35,197 bases of DNA. It comes from Comamonadaceae bacterium. GTDB taxonomy: Bacteria > Pseudomonadota > Gammaproteobacteria > Burkholderiales > Burkholderiaceae_C. A program made the position numbers and the translations under genes. The notes beneath the pieces are model-generated. The model saw only the letters and a program-made list of their open reading frames with translations. It did not search any database and had not been told where the DNA came from. The DNA lies in the NCBI GenBank assembly GCA_947475685.1, contig CANJNC010000039.1, forward strand, positions 1 to 35,197. The letters are read 5' to 3'. This document shows, piece by piece, positions 9,341 through 20,609 of the stretch; the first letter of the stretch is position 1; every line of letters starts with the position of its first letter.

Positions 9341-9652
9341 ATGAAACAACTTTTTGCCTTTTTCCTCGCTTGCTTATCTTTGGGCTCGAACACCATCGCT
9401 TTGGCCCAAACGACTCAAACCACACCCAGCATGCACATTGTGGTCCAAAGGCCACCACTTGCCATCCCAGCTGCCGCGCCCATGACTGCGCTCACATCTG
9501 CCCCAGCCACCCAGGCCATCAATACAAGCGCCTCGCCAGTGGCAAGCCCCAGTGCCCAAGCTCCAACTCAGACGCCTGAGAGCTCACCCAAAAAAGAAAA
9601 GAAGTCCAAGAAAAAGAAACACAGCAAGAAAAAGAAGCACAAAGCCGTCTGA
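9341..9652 (+). CDS. Small exported protein with Ala/Pro/Thr-rich body and poly-Lys tail
   Basis: A 103-aa frame of no family I recognise. The N-terminus MKQLFAFFLACLSLGSNTIALAQ is a plausible signal peptide with cleavage after ALA. A low-complexity Ala/Pro/Thr/Ser region follows. The last 25 residues hold about 15 lysines with Ser and His (KKEKKSKKKKHSKKKKHK). An upstream in-frame ATG at 9311 would spoil the signal sequence, so I chose 9341. It could be a periplasmic or envelope protein that binds acidic polymers. Codon phase and signal peptide support a real gene, though low complexity calls for caution. Confidence 0.6.
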   Translation: MKQLFAFFLACLSLGSNTIALAQTTQTTPSMHIVVQRPPLAIPAAAPMTALTSAPATQAINTSASPVASPSAQAPTQTPESSPKKEKKSKKKKHSKKKKHKAV

Positions 9653-9700
9653 TGCCTCAATGGATCGGGTACGCTTTTTTTAAGAGTCTCCCCCCTTTAG

Positions 9701-9737
9701 CGCTTTTGTCAATCGGAATTAAAGCGAAGCGTTTTTT
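9701..9737 (+). terminator. Weak terminator-like hairpin after the Lys-tailed gene
   Basis: CGCTTT (9701-9706) pairs with AAAGCG (9721-9726) around a 14-nt loop; a T6 run follows four bases later. The stem is short and the spacing to the T-run is imperfect, so this is tentative. Confidence 0.3.
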
Positions 9738-9755
9738 AAAAACAGCTTCTCTTTT

Positions 9756-10706
9756 TTATTTCAAAATAAATCCGAACGCCACGCCCATAAAAATGCTGGC
9801 TCCCAACCAGTGGTTGAGTCGAAACGCTTTAAAGCAGCCCTCGCGACTTCTGTCTTTGATCAGTTGACAATGAAAAAGCGCTTGAATGGCTGCACCAAGA
9901 AGGCCAATATAAAAGGGCCAGGCCAATTGATACGGCCTCAACAACAGCGCCCAGCTCAAAAGATAAGCCACATAAAAACACGCTACCGCCAACACATCAA
10001 ACTCGCCCAGCGTGATGGCAGAGGTCTTCATTCCGATTCTTTCATCATCGTCTCGATCGACCATCGCGTATTGCGTGTCGTAAGCCAGGACCCAGGCCAT
10101 ATTGCCCATCAGTAAATAGTAGGCCGTGTTGGGCATGACTCCCAAGAAATCGATCCACGCAACGCCATCTCCTTGAACTGCAGCAAAGGCCATGGGGATG
10201 CCAAAACTAAATGCAACACCCAATACCGCTTGAGGCATGGAGACGACGCGTTTGGCATAAGGGTACAAGAGCGTGACCCCAAGGGCCACAAAAGACCAGG
10301 CCACAGTGACCGCATTGAGCGTACAAACCAAACCAAAGGCCAAGAGCGCCAAGACCCCCGCCAAGGCCAACGCTTGCTTGACACTCACCAACCCACGGGT
10401 CACGGGTCTGGAGGCTGTTCTTTTTACATGGCGATCAAACTCTTTATCGGCCACATCGTTCAAACAACAACCTGCACTGCGCATCAAAATGGTTCCCAGC
10501 ACAAAAACGATCAAAAGATGCCATCCAGGCCATCCCCCTTTGGCCACCCACAGTCCTGACAAGGTAGGCCAAAGCAGCAGCAACCAACCAGCGGGCCTGT
10601 CCCAACGCACCAAGTCTAAATAAAGTTGGGCGAGATTCTTTTTATGCGCTGGAGGGTCTTCAACTGCAGAGGACTCACTTGCGGTTTGGTCTCTTTGTGT
10701 TTGCAT
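9756..10706 (-). CDS. ubiA: 4-hydroxybenzoate polyprenyltransferase
   Basis: UbiA attaches the polyprenyl tail to 4-hydroxybenzoate in ubiquinone synthesis, in the inner membrane. The 316-aa protein has several hydrophobic helices and both Asp-rich prenyl-diphosphate motifs: [15 protein letters not shown] (about 83-97) and [20 protein letters not shown] (about 209-228). I chose the ATG at 10706, 8 nt after the oxyR stop. The longer frame to 10808 would overlap oxyR by 94 nt and adds no family sequence. The first 25 residues are a polar extension compared with E. coli (290 aa). It is probably cotranscribed with recG and oxyR. Confidence 0.95.
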   Translation of the reverse strand: MQTQRDQTASESSAVEDPPAHKKNLAQLYLDLVRWDRPAGWLLLLWPTLSGLWVAKGGWPGWHLLIVFVLGTILMRSAGCCLNDVADKEFDRHVKRTASRPVTRGLVSVKQALALAGVLALLAFGLVCTLNAVTVAWSFVALGVTLLYPYAKRVVSMPQAVLGVAFSFGIPMAFAAVQGDGVAWIDFLGVMPNTAYYLLMGNMAWVLAYDTQYAMVDRDDDERIGMKTSAITLGEFDVLAVACFYVAYLLSWALLLRPYQLAWPFYIGLLGAAIQALFHCQLIKDRSREGCFKAFRLNHWLGASIFMGVAFGFILK

Positions 10707-10714
10707 CGGCCAAC

Positions 10715-11680
10715 TCAAGTCAAAAGATGCACGCCTGGCAAATGACAGGCATAGACTGCGTTCCTTAAAGCCGCAATGGCCTCGTAGCGCGTGAAGCTTT
10801 TCCTCCAAGCCAAGACCACCCGCCTGGTTGGTGGTGCATCGGTGCCGTCCACGATCGGCAGATACCGAACAAATTGCTCTTGCACTTTCTTGCTTTTCTT
10901 GGGCTTGAAGGCCATGGCCTCTTTGGGAACACTCAGCCTAGGAACCAACGTGACACCCATGCCTGCAGCCACCATGTGCTTGATGGTTTCCAAAGAAGAG
11001 CCCTCAAAACTTTTGCGTATACCCTCGGCGTTGCTAGAAAAACGGGCAAACTCTGGGCAAACTTCCAAAACGTGGTCCCTAAAGCAATGCCCATTGCCCA
11101 ATAACAGCATGGTCTCCGACTTCAGCTCTTGCGCTCCGATGGTGTTTTGAAAGGCCCGTGGGTGTGAGCTCGGTAAGGCGGCCATAAAGGGCTCATCGTA
11201 CAAATTGGCCAAGGCCAAGCCCGCATCCTGAAAAGGCTCCGCCATGATGGCGCAATCAATCTCACCGGTTCTGAGCATCTCCAACAATTTAACGGTAAAG
11301 TTTTCTTGAAGCATCAAGGGCATTTGAGGTGACATGGCAATCACATTTTTGACCAATTCAGGCAACAAATAAGGGCCTATGGTGTAGATGATGCCAAGCT
11401 TCAAAGGACCCGCCAAAGGGTCTTTGCCTCGCTTGGCAATGTCTTTGATGTTTTGTGCTTGCTCTAAAACACTTTGCGCTTGACGAACGATCTCCTCGCC
11501 AAGGGCCGTCAACGTCACTTCATTGGCACTGCGCTCGAAAATTTTCACATCAAGCTCTTCTTCTAACTTCTTGATCGCCACAGAAAGCGTCGGTTGTGAA
11601 ACAAAACACGCGTCAGCGGCACGCCCGAAATGCCTTTGGCGCGCCACAGCCACAATGTACTTGAGCTCGGTCAGTGTCAT
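10715..11680 (-). CDS. oxyR: Hydrogen peroxide-sensing LysR-type regulator OxyR
   Basis: OxyR is oxidised by peroxide to an intramolecular disulphide and then activates catalase and peroxiredoxin genes. The 321-aa protein has the LysR winged helix-turn-helix at 1-60 ([23 protein letters not shown]) and a substrate-binding fold. [16 protein letters not shown] places cysteines at exactly 199 and 208, the E. coli redox pair numbers. AAGGA lies 5 nt before the ATG. recG upstream and ubiA downstream on the same strand suggest an operon. recG-oxyR linkage is also known in Pseudomonas and Burkholderia. Confidence 0.95.
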   Translation of the reverse strand: MTLTELKYIVAVARQRHFGRAADACFVSQPTLSVAIKKLEEELDVKIFERSANEVTLTALGEEIVRQAQSVLEQAQNIKDIAKRGKDPLAGPLKLGIIYTIGPYLLPELVKNVIAMSPQMPLMLQENFTVKLLEMLRTGEIDCAIMAEPFQDAGLALANLYDEPFMAALPSSHPRAFQNTIGAQELKSETMLLLGNGHCFRDHVLEVCPEFARFSSNAEGIRKSFEGSSLETIKHMVAAGMGVTLVPRLSVPKEAMAFKPKKSKKVQEQFVRYLPIVDGTDAPPTRRVVLAWRKSFTRYEAIAALRNAVYACHLPGVHLLT

Positions 11681-11703
11681 TGAAGTCCTTGAAGATTGAA
11701 GTA

Positions 11704-11734
11704 CTGAGTTTAAAACAATTTACAAGTAACTCAG
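11704..11734 (-). promoter_or_regulatory. 7-bp inverted repeat between recG and oxyR
   Basis: CTGAGTT and AACTCAG form a perfect inverted repeat with a 17-bp A/T-rich spacer, 24 bases upstream of the oxyR start. It may be an operator (LysR-type autoregulation is common) or a weak hairpin. No clear -35/-10 pair is visible next to it. Confidence 0.35.
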
Positions 11735-11753
11735 GTGTGCTTTTTCCCCGAAG

Positions 11754-13946
11754 CTAAGCTTTTAAATACTCACTGCGCATGGTTTGCCAGCGCGCCAGAT
11801 GCGCCAAGGCCATTTGCGGATATGTACTCCACATGGTGGGCGCCAAGCTTTGGGCCCATTGCATCAAATCCATGTCCAATAAAGGGTCTGCATATCGCAA
11901 CAAAGACGCACCTGACTGCCTAGCGCCCAAAAACTCTCCTGGACCTCGGATCTCCAAATCCCTTTTGGCAATCTCAAAGCCATCTTGTGTTTGCAGCATG
12001 GCTTTGAGTCTTTGGCTCGCCGTTTCACTCAAACGACCGTGCTCACCCAGGGCATACAACAACACACAGGTTGAGGCAGCACTGCCCCGACCGACACGCC
12101 CTCTCAATTGATGCAATTGACTCAAACCAAACCGTTCCGCATGTTCAATCACCATGAGCGAGGCATTGGGTACATCCACCCCCACTTCGATCACCGTGGT
12201 ACTCACCAGAACTTGGATCTTGCCTTCTTTAAAAGCTTGCATCACGGCTTTCTTGTCTTGCTCGTGCATTTTAGAATGCAAGAGGCCCACATGCACGGCT
12301 TTGCTAAGCCCTTGACCCTCTGCTCCGTGCTCACCCAAGCCCTCTAGAGCTTGGGCCAACTCCATGTGGGTTTGAGTGGCATTGCTCAAGTCCATCGTCT
12401 CGCTTTCTTCAATCAAGGGGCACACCCAATACACCTGAAAGCCTTGAAGAATTTGATATTTCACCCTCTCAATGAGTTCTTGCCGTTTGTGCTCTGCAAA
12501 AAGTTTGGTCACGACAGGCGTTCTGCCCGGAGGCAACTCATCCAAGGTCGATACATCCAAATCGGCAAAATAGCTCATGGCCAATGTTCTTGGAATGGGT
12601 GTGGCACTCATCATCAAAAGATGCGGCTCTAAAGCCTCTTTGCTTGTATCCACTTGGACAGCGGTTTGCTCAAATCGTTCACCCAACTGCTCGTTCGTTG
12701 GTTTGCTTTTTTTTCTGAGTGTGAGTCTTTGTTCAACGCCAAATCGATGTTGCTCATCGATGATGGCCAGGCCCAAATGCTTGAACTTGACTTGCTCTTG
12801 AATGATGGCATGCGTGCCAATGACCAATGCCGCCTGTCCTTGTTCAATATCGATCAGCGCTTGTGTTTTATCTTTTTTCTTTTGGCTTCCTGTTAACCAC
12901 GCCACCTTTAAGCCCTGAACACCCAACAAGGGTTCGAGCCAAAGGGACAGTTTTTCAAAATGCTGGTGCGCCAAAATTTCTGTGGGTGCCATCAAGGCAC
13001 ATTGCCACCCCGCGTCGATACATTGCGCCGCGGCCAATGCAGCGACCACTGTCTTTCCTGAACCCACATCGCCTTGAAGCAAGCGATGCATGGGGGTTGA
13101 AAGCACCAAGTCACTCGCAATCTCTTGCAAGACCCTTGTCTGTGCGTTGGTCAACTGAAAAGGCAATTGTTCTCTGAACGATTCAACCAAGGGACGCGAT
13201 GTTTTTTTCTTTGACCCCTTGGCCTTGATTTTTAACGCTGGCGCTTTGACTTGAGAGCGCACAAGCCTGGCTTTCATTTGTGAGAGCTGTTGCGCGAGCA
13301 ACTCCTCAGCTTTTAGCCTCCTCCAAGCAGGATGGGTTTGGTCTTCTAATGTGTGCAGCTTCGTGCCTTGCTCGGGCATGTGCAAAAATTGCAAGGCCTC
13401 TTTCAACGGCCAAAGATCTTCAGGCTCCAAGGATGCAGGGATGCTCGGTTCAAACAAGCCAAGCTCAGTGGCTTTTTTCAAGCCAGAGAGCACGGCCTTT
13501 CGGATGTAGGTTTGCGCAAGACCAGCTGAACTGGCATAAATGGGCGTCAACGTTTGAGGCAAAGGCCCACCCGCAATCTGTACAACAGGGTGCATCATGC
13601 TCAAACCAAACATCCCCCCCCGAATTTCGCCCTTCAAACGCAATTGGGCACCGACTTGAAACTGTTTAAGTTGAGAGGGGTAAAAGTTAAAAAACCGCAA
13701 GGTACAAGTCAACCCATCGCTTAGCACCTCCACTTTCAATTGCCGCTTGGGGCGATAAACCACCTCATGACTGAGCACTTCAGCCTCAAATTGAATGGGC
13801 TCTCCTTGCTGAGCAGTTCGCAAGGAGCTCAATTGCGTGTCATCCTCGTATCGAAACGGCAAGTGCAAAGCCAAAGCCAATGGGGAATCAAGCCCCAACT
13901 TGTGCAATGCTTTTTGCGGTGCCGATAAAGGTTTTACAGAGGCCAT
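11754..13946 (-). CDS. recG: ATP-dependent DNA helicase RecG
   Basis: RecG reverses stalled replication forks and processes recombination intermediates. The 730-aa protein has an OB-fold wedge domain (about 50-120), then the helicase core. Visible motifs are GDVGSGKT at about 292-299 (Walker A), MAPTEILAHQHF, IIDEQHRFGVEQR at about 395-407 (DEQH box), MSATPIPRTLA, and LHQLRGRVGRG (motif VI). A short basic insert (KIKAKGSKKKTSR, about 239-251) makes it a little longer than the 693-aa E. coli protein. The ATG at 13946 lacks a clear ribosome-binding site. Confidence 0.96.
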   Translation of the reverse strand: MASVKPLSAPQKALHKLGLDSPLALALHLPFRYEDDTQLSSLRTAQQGEPIQFEAEVLSHEVVYRPKRQLKVEVLSDGLTCTLRFFNFYPSQLKQFQVGAQLRLKGEIRGGMFGLSMMHPVVQIAGGPLPQTLTPIYASSAGLAQTYIRKAVLSGLKKATELGLFEPSIPASLEPEDLWPLKEALQFLHMPEQGTKLHTLEDQTHPAWRRLKAEELLAQQLSQMKARLVRSQVKAPALKIKAKGSKKKTSRPLVESFREQLPFQLTNAQTRVLQEIASDLVLSTPMHRLLQGDVGSGKTVVAALAAAQCIDAGWQCALMAPTEILAHQHFEKLSLWLEPLLGVQGLKVAWLTGSQKKKDKTQALIDIEQGQAALVIGTHAIIQEQVKFKHLGLAIIDEQHRFGVEQRLTLRKKSKPTNEQLGERFEQTAVQVDTSKEALEPHLLMMSATPIPRTLAMSYFADLDVSTLDELPPGRTPVVTKLFAEHKRQELIERVKYQILQGFQVYWVCPLIEESETMDLSNATQTHMELAQALEGLGEHGAEGQGLSKAVHVGLLHSKMHEQDKKAVMQAFKEGKIQVLVSTTVIEVGVDVPNASLMVIEHAERFGLSQLHQLRGRVGRGSAASTCVLLYALGEHGRLSETASQRLKAMLQTQDGFEIAKRDLEIRGPGEFLGARQSGASLLRYADPLLDMDLMQWAQSLAPTMWSTYPQMALAHLARWQTMRSEYLKA

Positions 13947-13966
13947 TGAAAAAAGGTTGGCTGCGT

Positions 13967-13986
13967 GTGTTCATGCACATGAACAC
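13967..13986. promoter_or_regulatory. 20-bp palindrome just upstream of recG
   Basis: GTGTTCATG-CA-CATGAACAC is a perfect 9-bp inverted repeat with a 2-bp centre, 20 bases before the recG ATG. It falls just inside the transcript predicted from the promoter at 13998-14026. A dimeric repressor site or a 5' RNA hairpin would both fit. It does not match the LexA or other common consensus operators I know. Confidence 0.5.
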
Positions 13987-13997
13987 CCAAAGCTTTG

Positions 13998-14026
13998 AGT
14001 GTACAGAAGTTTAGAAAAGCTTTAAA
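13998..14026 (-). promoter_or_regulatory. Putative promoter of recG-oxyR-ubiA
   Basis: TTTAAA (14026-14021), a 17-bp spacer and TACACT (14003-13998), each 4 of 6 to the sigma70 boxes, reading toward recG. The start would be near 13991, immediately before the 20-bp palindrome. Confidence 0.4.
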
Positions 14027-14147
14027 ACCTTTCCGCTTCAATTGACTTTGTCTGCGTTGTTGAATTATTGTGGTCTGCCTTTTTTAAAGTCTTGGCCTTA
14101 AGGAGATTTTTAATTCTGCAACGGATGACCTTATTGCCCTTATTGCC

Positions 14148-14176
14148 TTGTTTGACCATTGGCTTTGAACTAAAAT
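14148..14176 (+). promoter_or_regulatory. Putative promoter of queA-tgt
   Basis: TTGTTT, a 17-bp spacer and TAAAAT (14171-14176, 5 of 6 for -10), reading toward queA with a leader of about 95 nt. A second candidate, TTGACT-N18-TATTGT, lies about 100 bp farther upstream (near 14043-14072). Otherwise the 13947-14278 gap has no gene. Confidence 0.4.
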
Positions 14177-14278
14177 GACCCTAGAAGTCTTTGCCCTAGG
14201 CTTCTTCACATCGGTTCGTTTTTAAGCAAGCTATTTTTCTCTCTCACTTGGAACGGGTCTGTCAAACCCTCAAGCACC

Positions 14279-16557
<2,279 letters not shown>

Positions 16558-17829
16558 TCACGGCCGCGCTTGATCAATGAATACCGTCAATACCCCTGTA
16601 TAACCATACAAATTTTGATGCGCGATTTCACCCCCCGCGAAAAATCCAACGAGTGGCACATCCCCTAAGGACCTTCGCAGGTTTTGCAGCTCCGCACTGG
16701 GCGCGCCAAAATGAGGTCCTCCACGGCCCGCACAGCTGATGTAGATGGCGCCTAAAATGCGCCGCCCCGGATGAGGTTGACTGAATTCACCCACCGTCAA
16801 TGACTGCGCCATCTCTAAGCTTAGCTCCTCTGGCTCGAGCAAGGCCCTGACCTCTGTTGCTATGCGTGTCAAATCGGCCTTGGCCGCTTCTAAGTTTCTT
16901 TCACAAAAACTCAAGCGCATGCCCGTCGTTAAAACCTGTGCCACCGCAATGGCTTGGCGATTGGGGTCCAGACCGATGATGTGTCTGACCATCACCTGCT
17001 CTTGAAAATGTCCGGTTTTGTCTACACTCTTTTCCTGCGCTTGCGTCAAAGCGACCAAGGTCTGCCGAACTTTGGACAACGCACTTTGCCCCTCTCGCAA
17101 AGAGGTCCCCAAAACTTCAAGCAACACCTCCAAAGCGGGTCGCCCATTCAATTCCAACACCACATGTTGCTCAAACCGAGTGATCTCAAATTCTTCAGAA
17201 ACGGGAATGCAGCCTTGAGTCACCCTGGTGAGCATGGCCACTTGTGAACTGAAAGCCACGCCACTCATACCGCCCGCCAAGACACCGCGACTCTTAGACT
17301 GTCCCGTTATATTGCCCCTTGCACTCAAGGCAAATTGAATATTTTGTGCACGACTCGAGGACAAGCCGCCAAAAACAAAGCCGCTCTGCATCTGTGCAGC
17401 AAACTCTTTGATCAGCTCCGACAAGTCCAGCGTACTGCCATCGACATGAAGCAGCGCACAATTGGGCTCAAACCCATTGAGCATTGAAGCACTTAAGGGA
17501 GAAACACCGCTGAAGACTTGGTACTGGTCAAAGGGCATCTCGCACAACATCACCGACAACGCGGGCTCATCAAAATACTCCACGTTGTTGGCACACACGC
17601 CTACCCCCACCGTCCCAGACCAGTCTGTGATCCAAGGCAGCTCCGCACTTAAGTGATCCAAAATATCTTGCGCTTGCGCCCCATAGTGGTCCGTGATGTA
17701 GAGCAACCCCAAATTGGGCGACTTTGCATAGGAGGGTTGTTGCATCAACGCACGCAACTGCGCGATCACCAACTGAGTTGCTATTTCAGCTTTGGGGTGG
17801 GTTGCATGCGCAAAGGGAAACAAATTCAT
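16558..17829 (-). CDS. FIST-domain sensory protein
   Basis: FIST proteins are predicted small-ligand (often amino-acid) sensors linked to signal transduction. The 423-aa protein has the FIST-N part at about 30-240 (GLLYITDHYGAQAQDIL, WSGTVGVGV, GFVFGGLSSSRAQN). The FIST-C part follows, with an end typical of the family: ILGAIYISCAGRGGPHFG and PLVGFFAGGEIAHQNLYGYTGVLTVF. There is no signal peptide, transmembrane helix or fused kinase or GGDEF domain, so it would be a stand-alone cytoplasmic protein. It lies 62 nt downstream of phaM on the same strand. Confidence 0.85.
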   Translation of the reverse strand: MNLFPFAHATHPKAEIATQLVIAQLRALMQQPSYAKSPNLGLLYITDHYGAQAQDILDHLSAELPWITDWSGTVGVGVCANNVEYFDEPALSVMLCEMPFDQYQVFSGVSPLSASMLNGFEPNCALLHVDGSTLDLSELIKEFAAQMQSGFVFGGLSSSRAQNIQFALSARGNITGQSKSRGVLAGGMSGVAFSSQVAMLTRVTQGCIPVSEEFEITRFEQHVVLELNGRPALEVLLEVLGTSLREGQSALSKVRQTLVALTQAQEKSVDKTGHFQEQVMVRHIIGLDPNRQAIAVAQVLTTGMRLSFCERNLEAAKADLTRIATEVRALLEPEELSLEMAQSLTVGEFSQPHPGRRILGAIYISCAGRGGPHFGAPSAELQNLRRSLGDVPLVGFFAGGEIAHQNLYGYTGVLTVFIDQARP

Positions 17830-17891
17830 TTCAAAAGCTGTCCCTTCTTAGACAGCTGCTTGCGACGTTTGTGGAGCCAAAACACACCCAC

Positions 17892-18740
17892 TTAAGCGCG
17901 TTTTTTTGTTTTAGAACCACTTCGCGTCAATGGTGGGGGCGATGAAAACCAAGACACCGGGGCATTGCTTGAGACGTCTTGGGCTGTCTTGGGCGCCTTT
18001 TTGGGTGCCTTCTTTTGCGCTGTCTTTGCAGTGGTCTTGGTCCCGCGTGAAACTGCAGCTTCTTTTTTCACGGTCTTGACAGGCGCACGTTTAGAGGGAC
18101 TTGACTTGATGGGTTTGACACCCTTGGGACTTGAAGGACTTGGGGTTTCTTCAAGCTTAGAGGGAGCTTGCTTTGATTTGTTCTTCTCAGCTTGAATGCG
18201 AGCGACTTGGGCCGAGGTCTTTTGTATTTCGGCAAAAGTTTGGTTGGCTATTTGAGAAAACTGCTCACTCAAAGAGCCCCACCAGGCCAGCGGGTCAACC
18301 GCGGGTTTGGCCTCTTGGGGGTGTGAATCTTTTTGCGCCGTCGTGTCTGACTTTGTCTTCTCCTTGGCAACACTCGCTGCAGATGGCGTCTTAGGAGTTT
18401 GAGGAGTTTGAGGAAAATACTCTTTTCTCTCTTCTTGGGGCTTGATCTGCAGGCCTTTGGCCATTTCACTCATGCTCATGTTCATGCCCTTTAAGGTGTT
18501 GATGGTCATCAACTGCACCTCTAGAGCTTGAACGGTGGCCAAAACAGCTTTTGTGTTTTGCTCCAACCAAAAATGAACCGTCTTTAACTCTTGGATGCGT
18601 TTCTCGATCTCTTTGGGGTCGACGGTCGGAGCAATCCAATGGTGCGCTTGAGGCATGGACGCATTGCTTTGTGAGAGTTGCTTTAAAAAATCAAAGCCAG
18701 GCACAAACTTTGTAAAATCAAATTGAGACGAGTCGCTCAT
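17892..18740 (-). CDS. phaM: PhaM-like polyhydroxyalkanoate granule-associated protein
   Basis: In Ralstonia PhaM activates PHA synthase and tethers granules to the nucleoid. The 282-aa protein has the conserved N-terminal part: FTKFVPGFDFLKQL (about 8-21), then WIAPTVDPKEIEKRIQELKTVHFWLEQN (split over about 36-62) and ALEVQLMTINTLKGMNMSM. The C-terminal half is Lys/Ala/Pro/Ser-rich and resembles histone-like DNA-binding tails. I use the ATG at 18740, with AAGGA 7 nt upstream, rather than 18782. No pha synthesis gene is in the window. FIST lies downstream. Confidence 0.85.
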   Translation of the reverse strand: MSDSSQFDFTKFVPGFDFLKQLSQSNASMPQAHHWIAPTVDPKEIEKRIQELKTVHFWLEQNTKAVLATVQALEVQLMTINTLKGMNMSMSEMAKGLQIKPQEERKEYFPQTPQTPKTPSAASVAKEKTKSDTTAQKDSHPQEAKPAVDPLAWWGSLSEQFSQIANQTFAEIQKTSAQVARIQAEKNKSKQAPSKLEETPSPSSPKGVKPIKSSPSKRAPVKTVKKEAAVSRGTKTTAKTAQKKAPKKAPKTAQDVSSNAPVSWFSSPPPLTRSGSKTKKRA

Positions 18741-18941
18741 CGCGAGTTCCTTGAGTTTTAATGGTTGGACAATGGGTGTCAAAACTGGCTTTTTTCATTC
18801 TTTTTCACTCAGCACATCAAAGTCTAAAATCATCCCTTTACTCCATGCACGCTGGACAAAAGATTTTTCGTTTTCAAAATTATCGCTCAATTTCAAACTC
18901 ACCCGATTTCTAGCACCCCTTCACCGCCCAAGGCTCTTACC

Positions 18942-19349
18942 ATGCAAGCGCTCTTCCATTACTCATTTCACGTCTCAGACCTCGACGTTGCAAGACGCTT
19001 TTACACGACTCAACTCAACTGCAAAGAGGGTCGCTCTGCGCCGACATGGGTCGACTTTGACTTCTTTGGTCATCAACTCTCTATGCACCTGGGTCAAGCT
19101 CAAGCCACCAGTTTGACGGGCAAGGTGGGAGACATCTGGGTCCCTATGCCACACTTTGGCTTGATCTTGAAACTAGAGGACTGGCGAGTACTTGCCCACC
19201 ATTTGCAATCGTTGGGCATGGCATTCATCGTCCAGCCCCAATGCCGCTTTCAAAGACAAGCAGGTGAGCAATGGAGCATGTTTTTTTGTGACCCCTTTGG
19301 CAACCCCATCGAGATCAAAGGTTTTGAAGACCTAGGCAAAATTTACTAG
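18942..19349 (+). CDS. VOC-family (glyoxalase/dioxygenase fold) protein
   Basis: A 135-aa protein of the vicinal-oxygen-chelate superfamily. The N-terminal HYSFHVSDLDVARRFYTTQL is the first beta-alpha-beta module, and FFCDPFGNPIEIKGFED is the classical C-terminal module. H7 or H10, H75-like and E-type metal ligands are candidates (H in FHVSD and E in IEIKGF). Substrate cannot be read from sequence; lactoylglutathione lyase is unlikely because the rest of that motif is missing. It stands alone on the plus strand, convergent with the next gene. Confidence 0.8.
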   Translation: MQALFHYSFHVSDLDVARRFYTTQLNCKEGRSAPTWVDFDFFGHQLSMHLGQAQATSLTGKVGDIWVPMPHFGLILKLEDWRVLAHHLQSLGMAFIVQPQCRFQRQAGEQWSMFFCDPFGNPIEIKGFEDLGKIY

Positions 19350-19390
19350 GTCTGGGTGGCCAAGAGTTGAAGCACCCCCCAAAAACGATC

Positions 19391-20410
19391 TCAAGTATTG
19401 CTTTGAACGCACGGGGCAATTTTTTGATCGATGGCGCCAAACAAGGCCAATCCATTGGCCAACTTCATTTCAATGCGAACTTGGTCACCAAACTTGAGAA
19501 ACTCCGTACTGGATTTGCCCTCTTGCAAAGTCTCCATGGCCCTTTTTTCTGCAATGCAACTGTAACCTTTTGGCCACTCGGTTCGACCATTTTTTTCAAC
19601 GCCCTTGTTGCTGACTGTGCCACTGCCCACGATGCTTCCAGCCCGTACATGTCGGGTTTTGCACATGTGCGCAATCAACTGACCAAAATGAAAGATCATC
19701 TCTTCGCCTGCTTCACACATGCCTACTTTTCTTTGATTGATGCTTGATTGAAGGGTCAAATGCACACGCCCCCCCGACCAGGCTTCGCCCAGTTCATCAG
19801 GCGTGATGGCCACTGGCCCAAAAGCGGTTGCAGGTTTGCCCTGGTAAAAACCAAAGCCCTTGGCCAACTCATCTGGAATCAAGTTTCTCAAAGATACATC
19901 ATTGACCAACATCAGCAGTCGAATGGTTTCCAAGGATTCCTCTGGCGTACTGCCCATAGAGACATCTCCAGTGATCACCGCGAGTTCGGCCTCGAAATCA
20001 ATGCCATACCCCTCGCTTGGACACACGATATCGTCATGGGGGCCCAAAAAATCATCGCTTCCCCCTTGATAAATCAAGGGCTCCTCATAAAAACTCTCGG
20101 GCACGGTGGACCCTCTTGCCGCCCTCACCAATTCCAGGTGATTCAAATAGGCCGAACCATCGGCCCATTGGAAAGCACGGGGCAGTGGCGCCATGCACAT
20201 GCGTGGATTAAAGGGAAAGGCATGTCGAAGTTTGCCCTGATTCAAGGCCACATAGACATCTTGAAGTTGAGGTGAGAGAAAATTCCAGTCGTCCATCAAG
20301 TCTTGCATGGTGTGCGCAATTTCACTCACAAAGTGCGCGGTCTCCAAATCTTGTGAAACCACCACGAGTTGGCCATCTCTTGAGCCATCTTTGTAACTTG
20401 CAAATTTCAT
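19391..20410 (-). CDS. Fumarylacetoacetate hydrolase family protein
   Basis: A 339-aa enzyme of the FAH superfamily, which hydrolyses or isomerises 2-oxo-acid substrates with a divalent metal. The metal-site segments are YGIDFEAELAVITGDV and VNDVSLRNLIPDEL. Later ones are GFGFYQGKPATAFGPVAI and GSGTVSNKGVEKN. The first 100 residues (VVSQDLETAHFVSEIA) match the subgroup annotated as fumarylacetoacetase or 2-keto-4-pentenoate hydratase-like in betaproteobacteria. I start at the ATG at 20410; the frame opens earlier, at 20491. The physiological substrate is unknown. Confidence 0.88.
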   Translation of the reverse strand: MKFASYKDGSRDGQLVVVSQDLETAHFVSEIAHTMQDLMDDWNFLSPQLQDVYVALNQGKLRHAFPFNPRMCMAPLPRAFQWADGSAYLNHLELVRAARGSTVPESFYEEPLIYQGGSDDFLGPHDDIVCPSEGYGIDFEAELAVITGDVSMGSTPEESLETIRLLMLVNDVSLRNLIPDELAKGFGFYQGKPATAFGPVAITPDELGEAWSGGRVHLTLQSSINQRKVGMCEAGEEMIFHFGQLIAHMCKTRHVRAGSIVGSGTVSNKGVEKNGRTEWPKGYSCIAEKRAMETLQEGKSSTEFLKFGDQVRIEMKLANGLALFGAIDQKIAPCVQSNT

Positions 20411-20477
20411 TTTTTCAAACCCGCCTTGTTCAAATGCGCAAAGGCACCCCAATTGAGGCCTCCTGCGAAGAGACCCC

Positions 20478-20506
20478 ATTCTAATGACCAAACTGCATGC
20501 TTTAAA
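20478..20506 (-). promoter_or_regulatory. Putative promoter of the FAH-family gene
   Basis: TTTAAA (20506-20501), a 17-bp spacer and TAGAAT (20483-20478, 5 of 6), reading toward 20410 with a leader of about 60 nt. This placement supports the start at 20410, since the longer frame would begin upstream of the likely transcript start. Confidence 0.5.
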
Positions 20507-20609
20507 TGTTAGGATTCAGGTTTTGAGGCCCTGATCCAAGCCCCCAGCATTGATCTACCCCGCATTTATAAACGCAACGCCGATGTTTCATTTGCTCGAC
20601 TTGAAAATC

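Noticed and set aside
10707..10808. Longer ubiA start inside oxyR
   Set aside because: The extra 34 residues match the end of oxyR in another frame and add no UbiA sequence.
14099..14105. AAGGAGA ribosome-binding site for a leader peptide before queA
   Set aside because: No ATG, GTG or TTG at a usable distance follows it.
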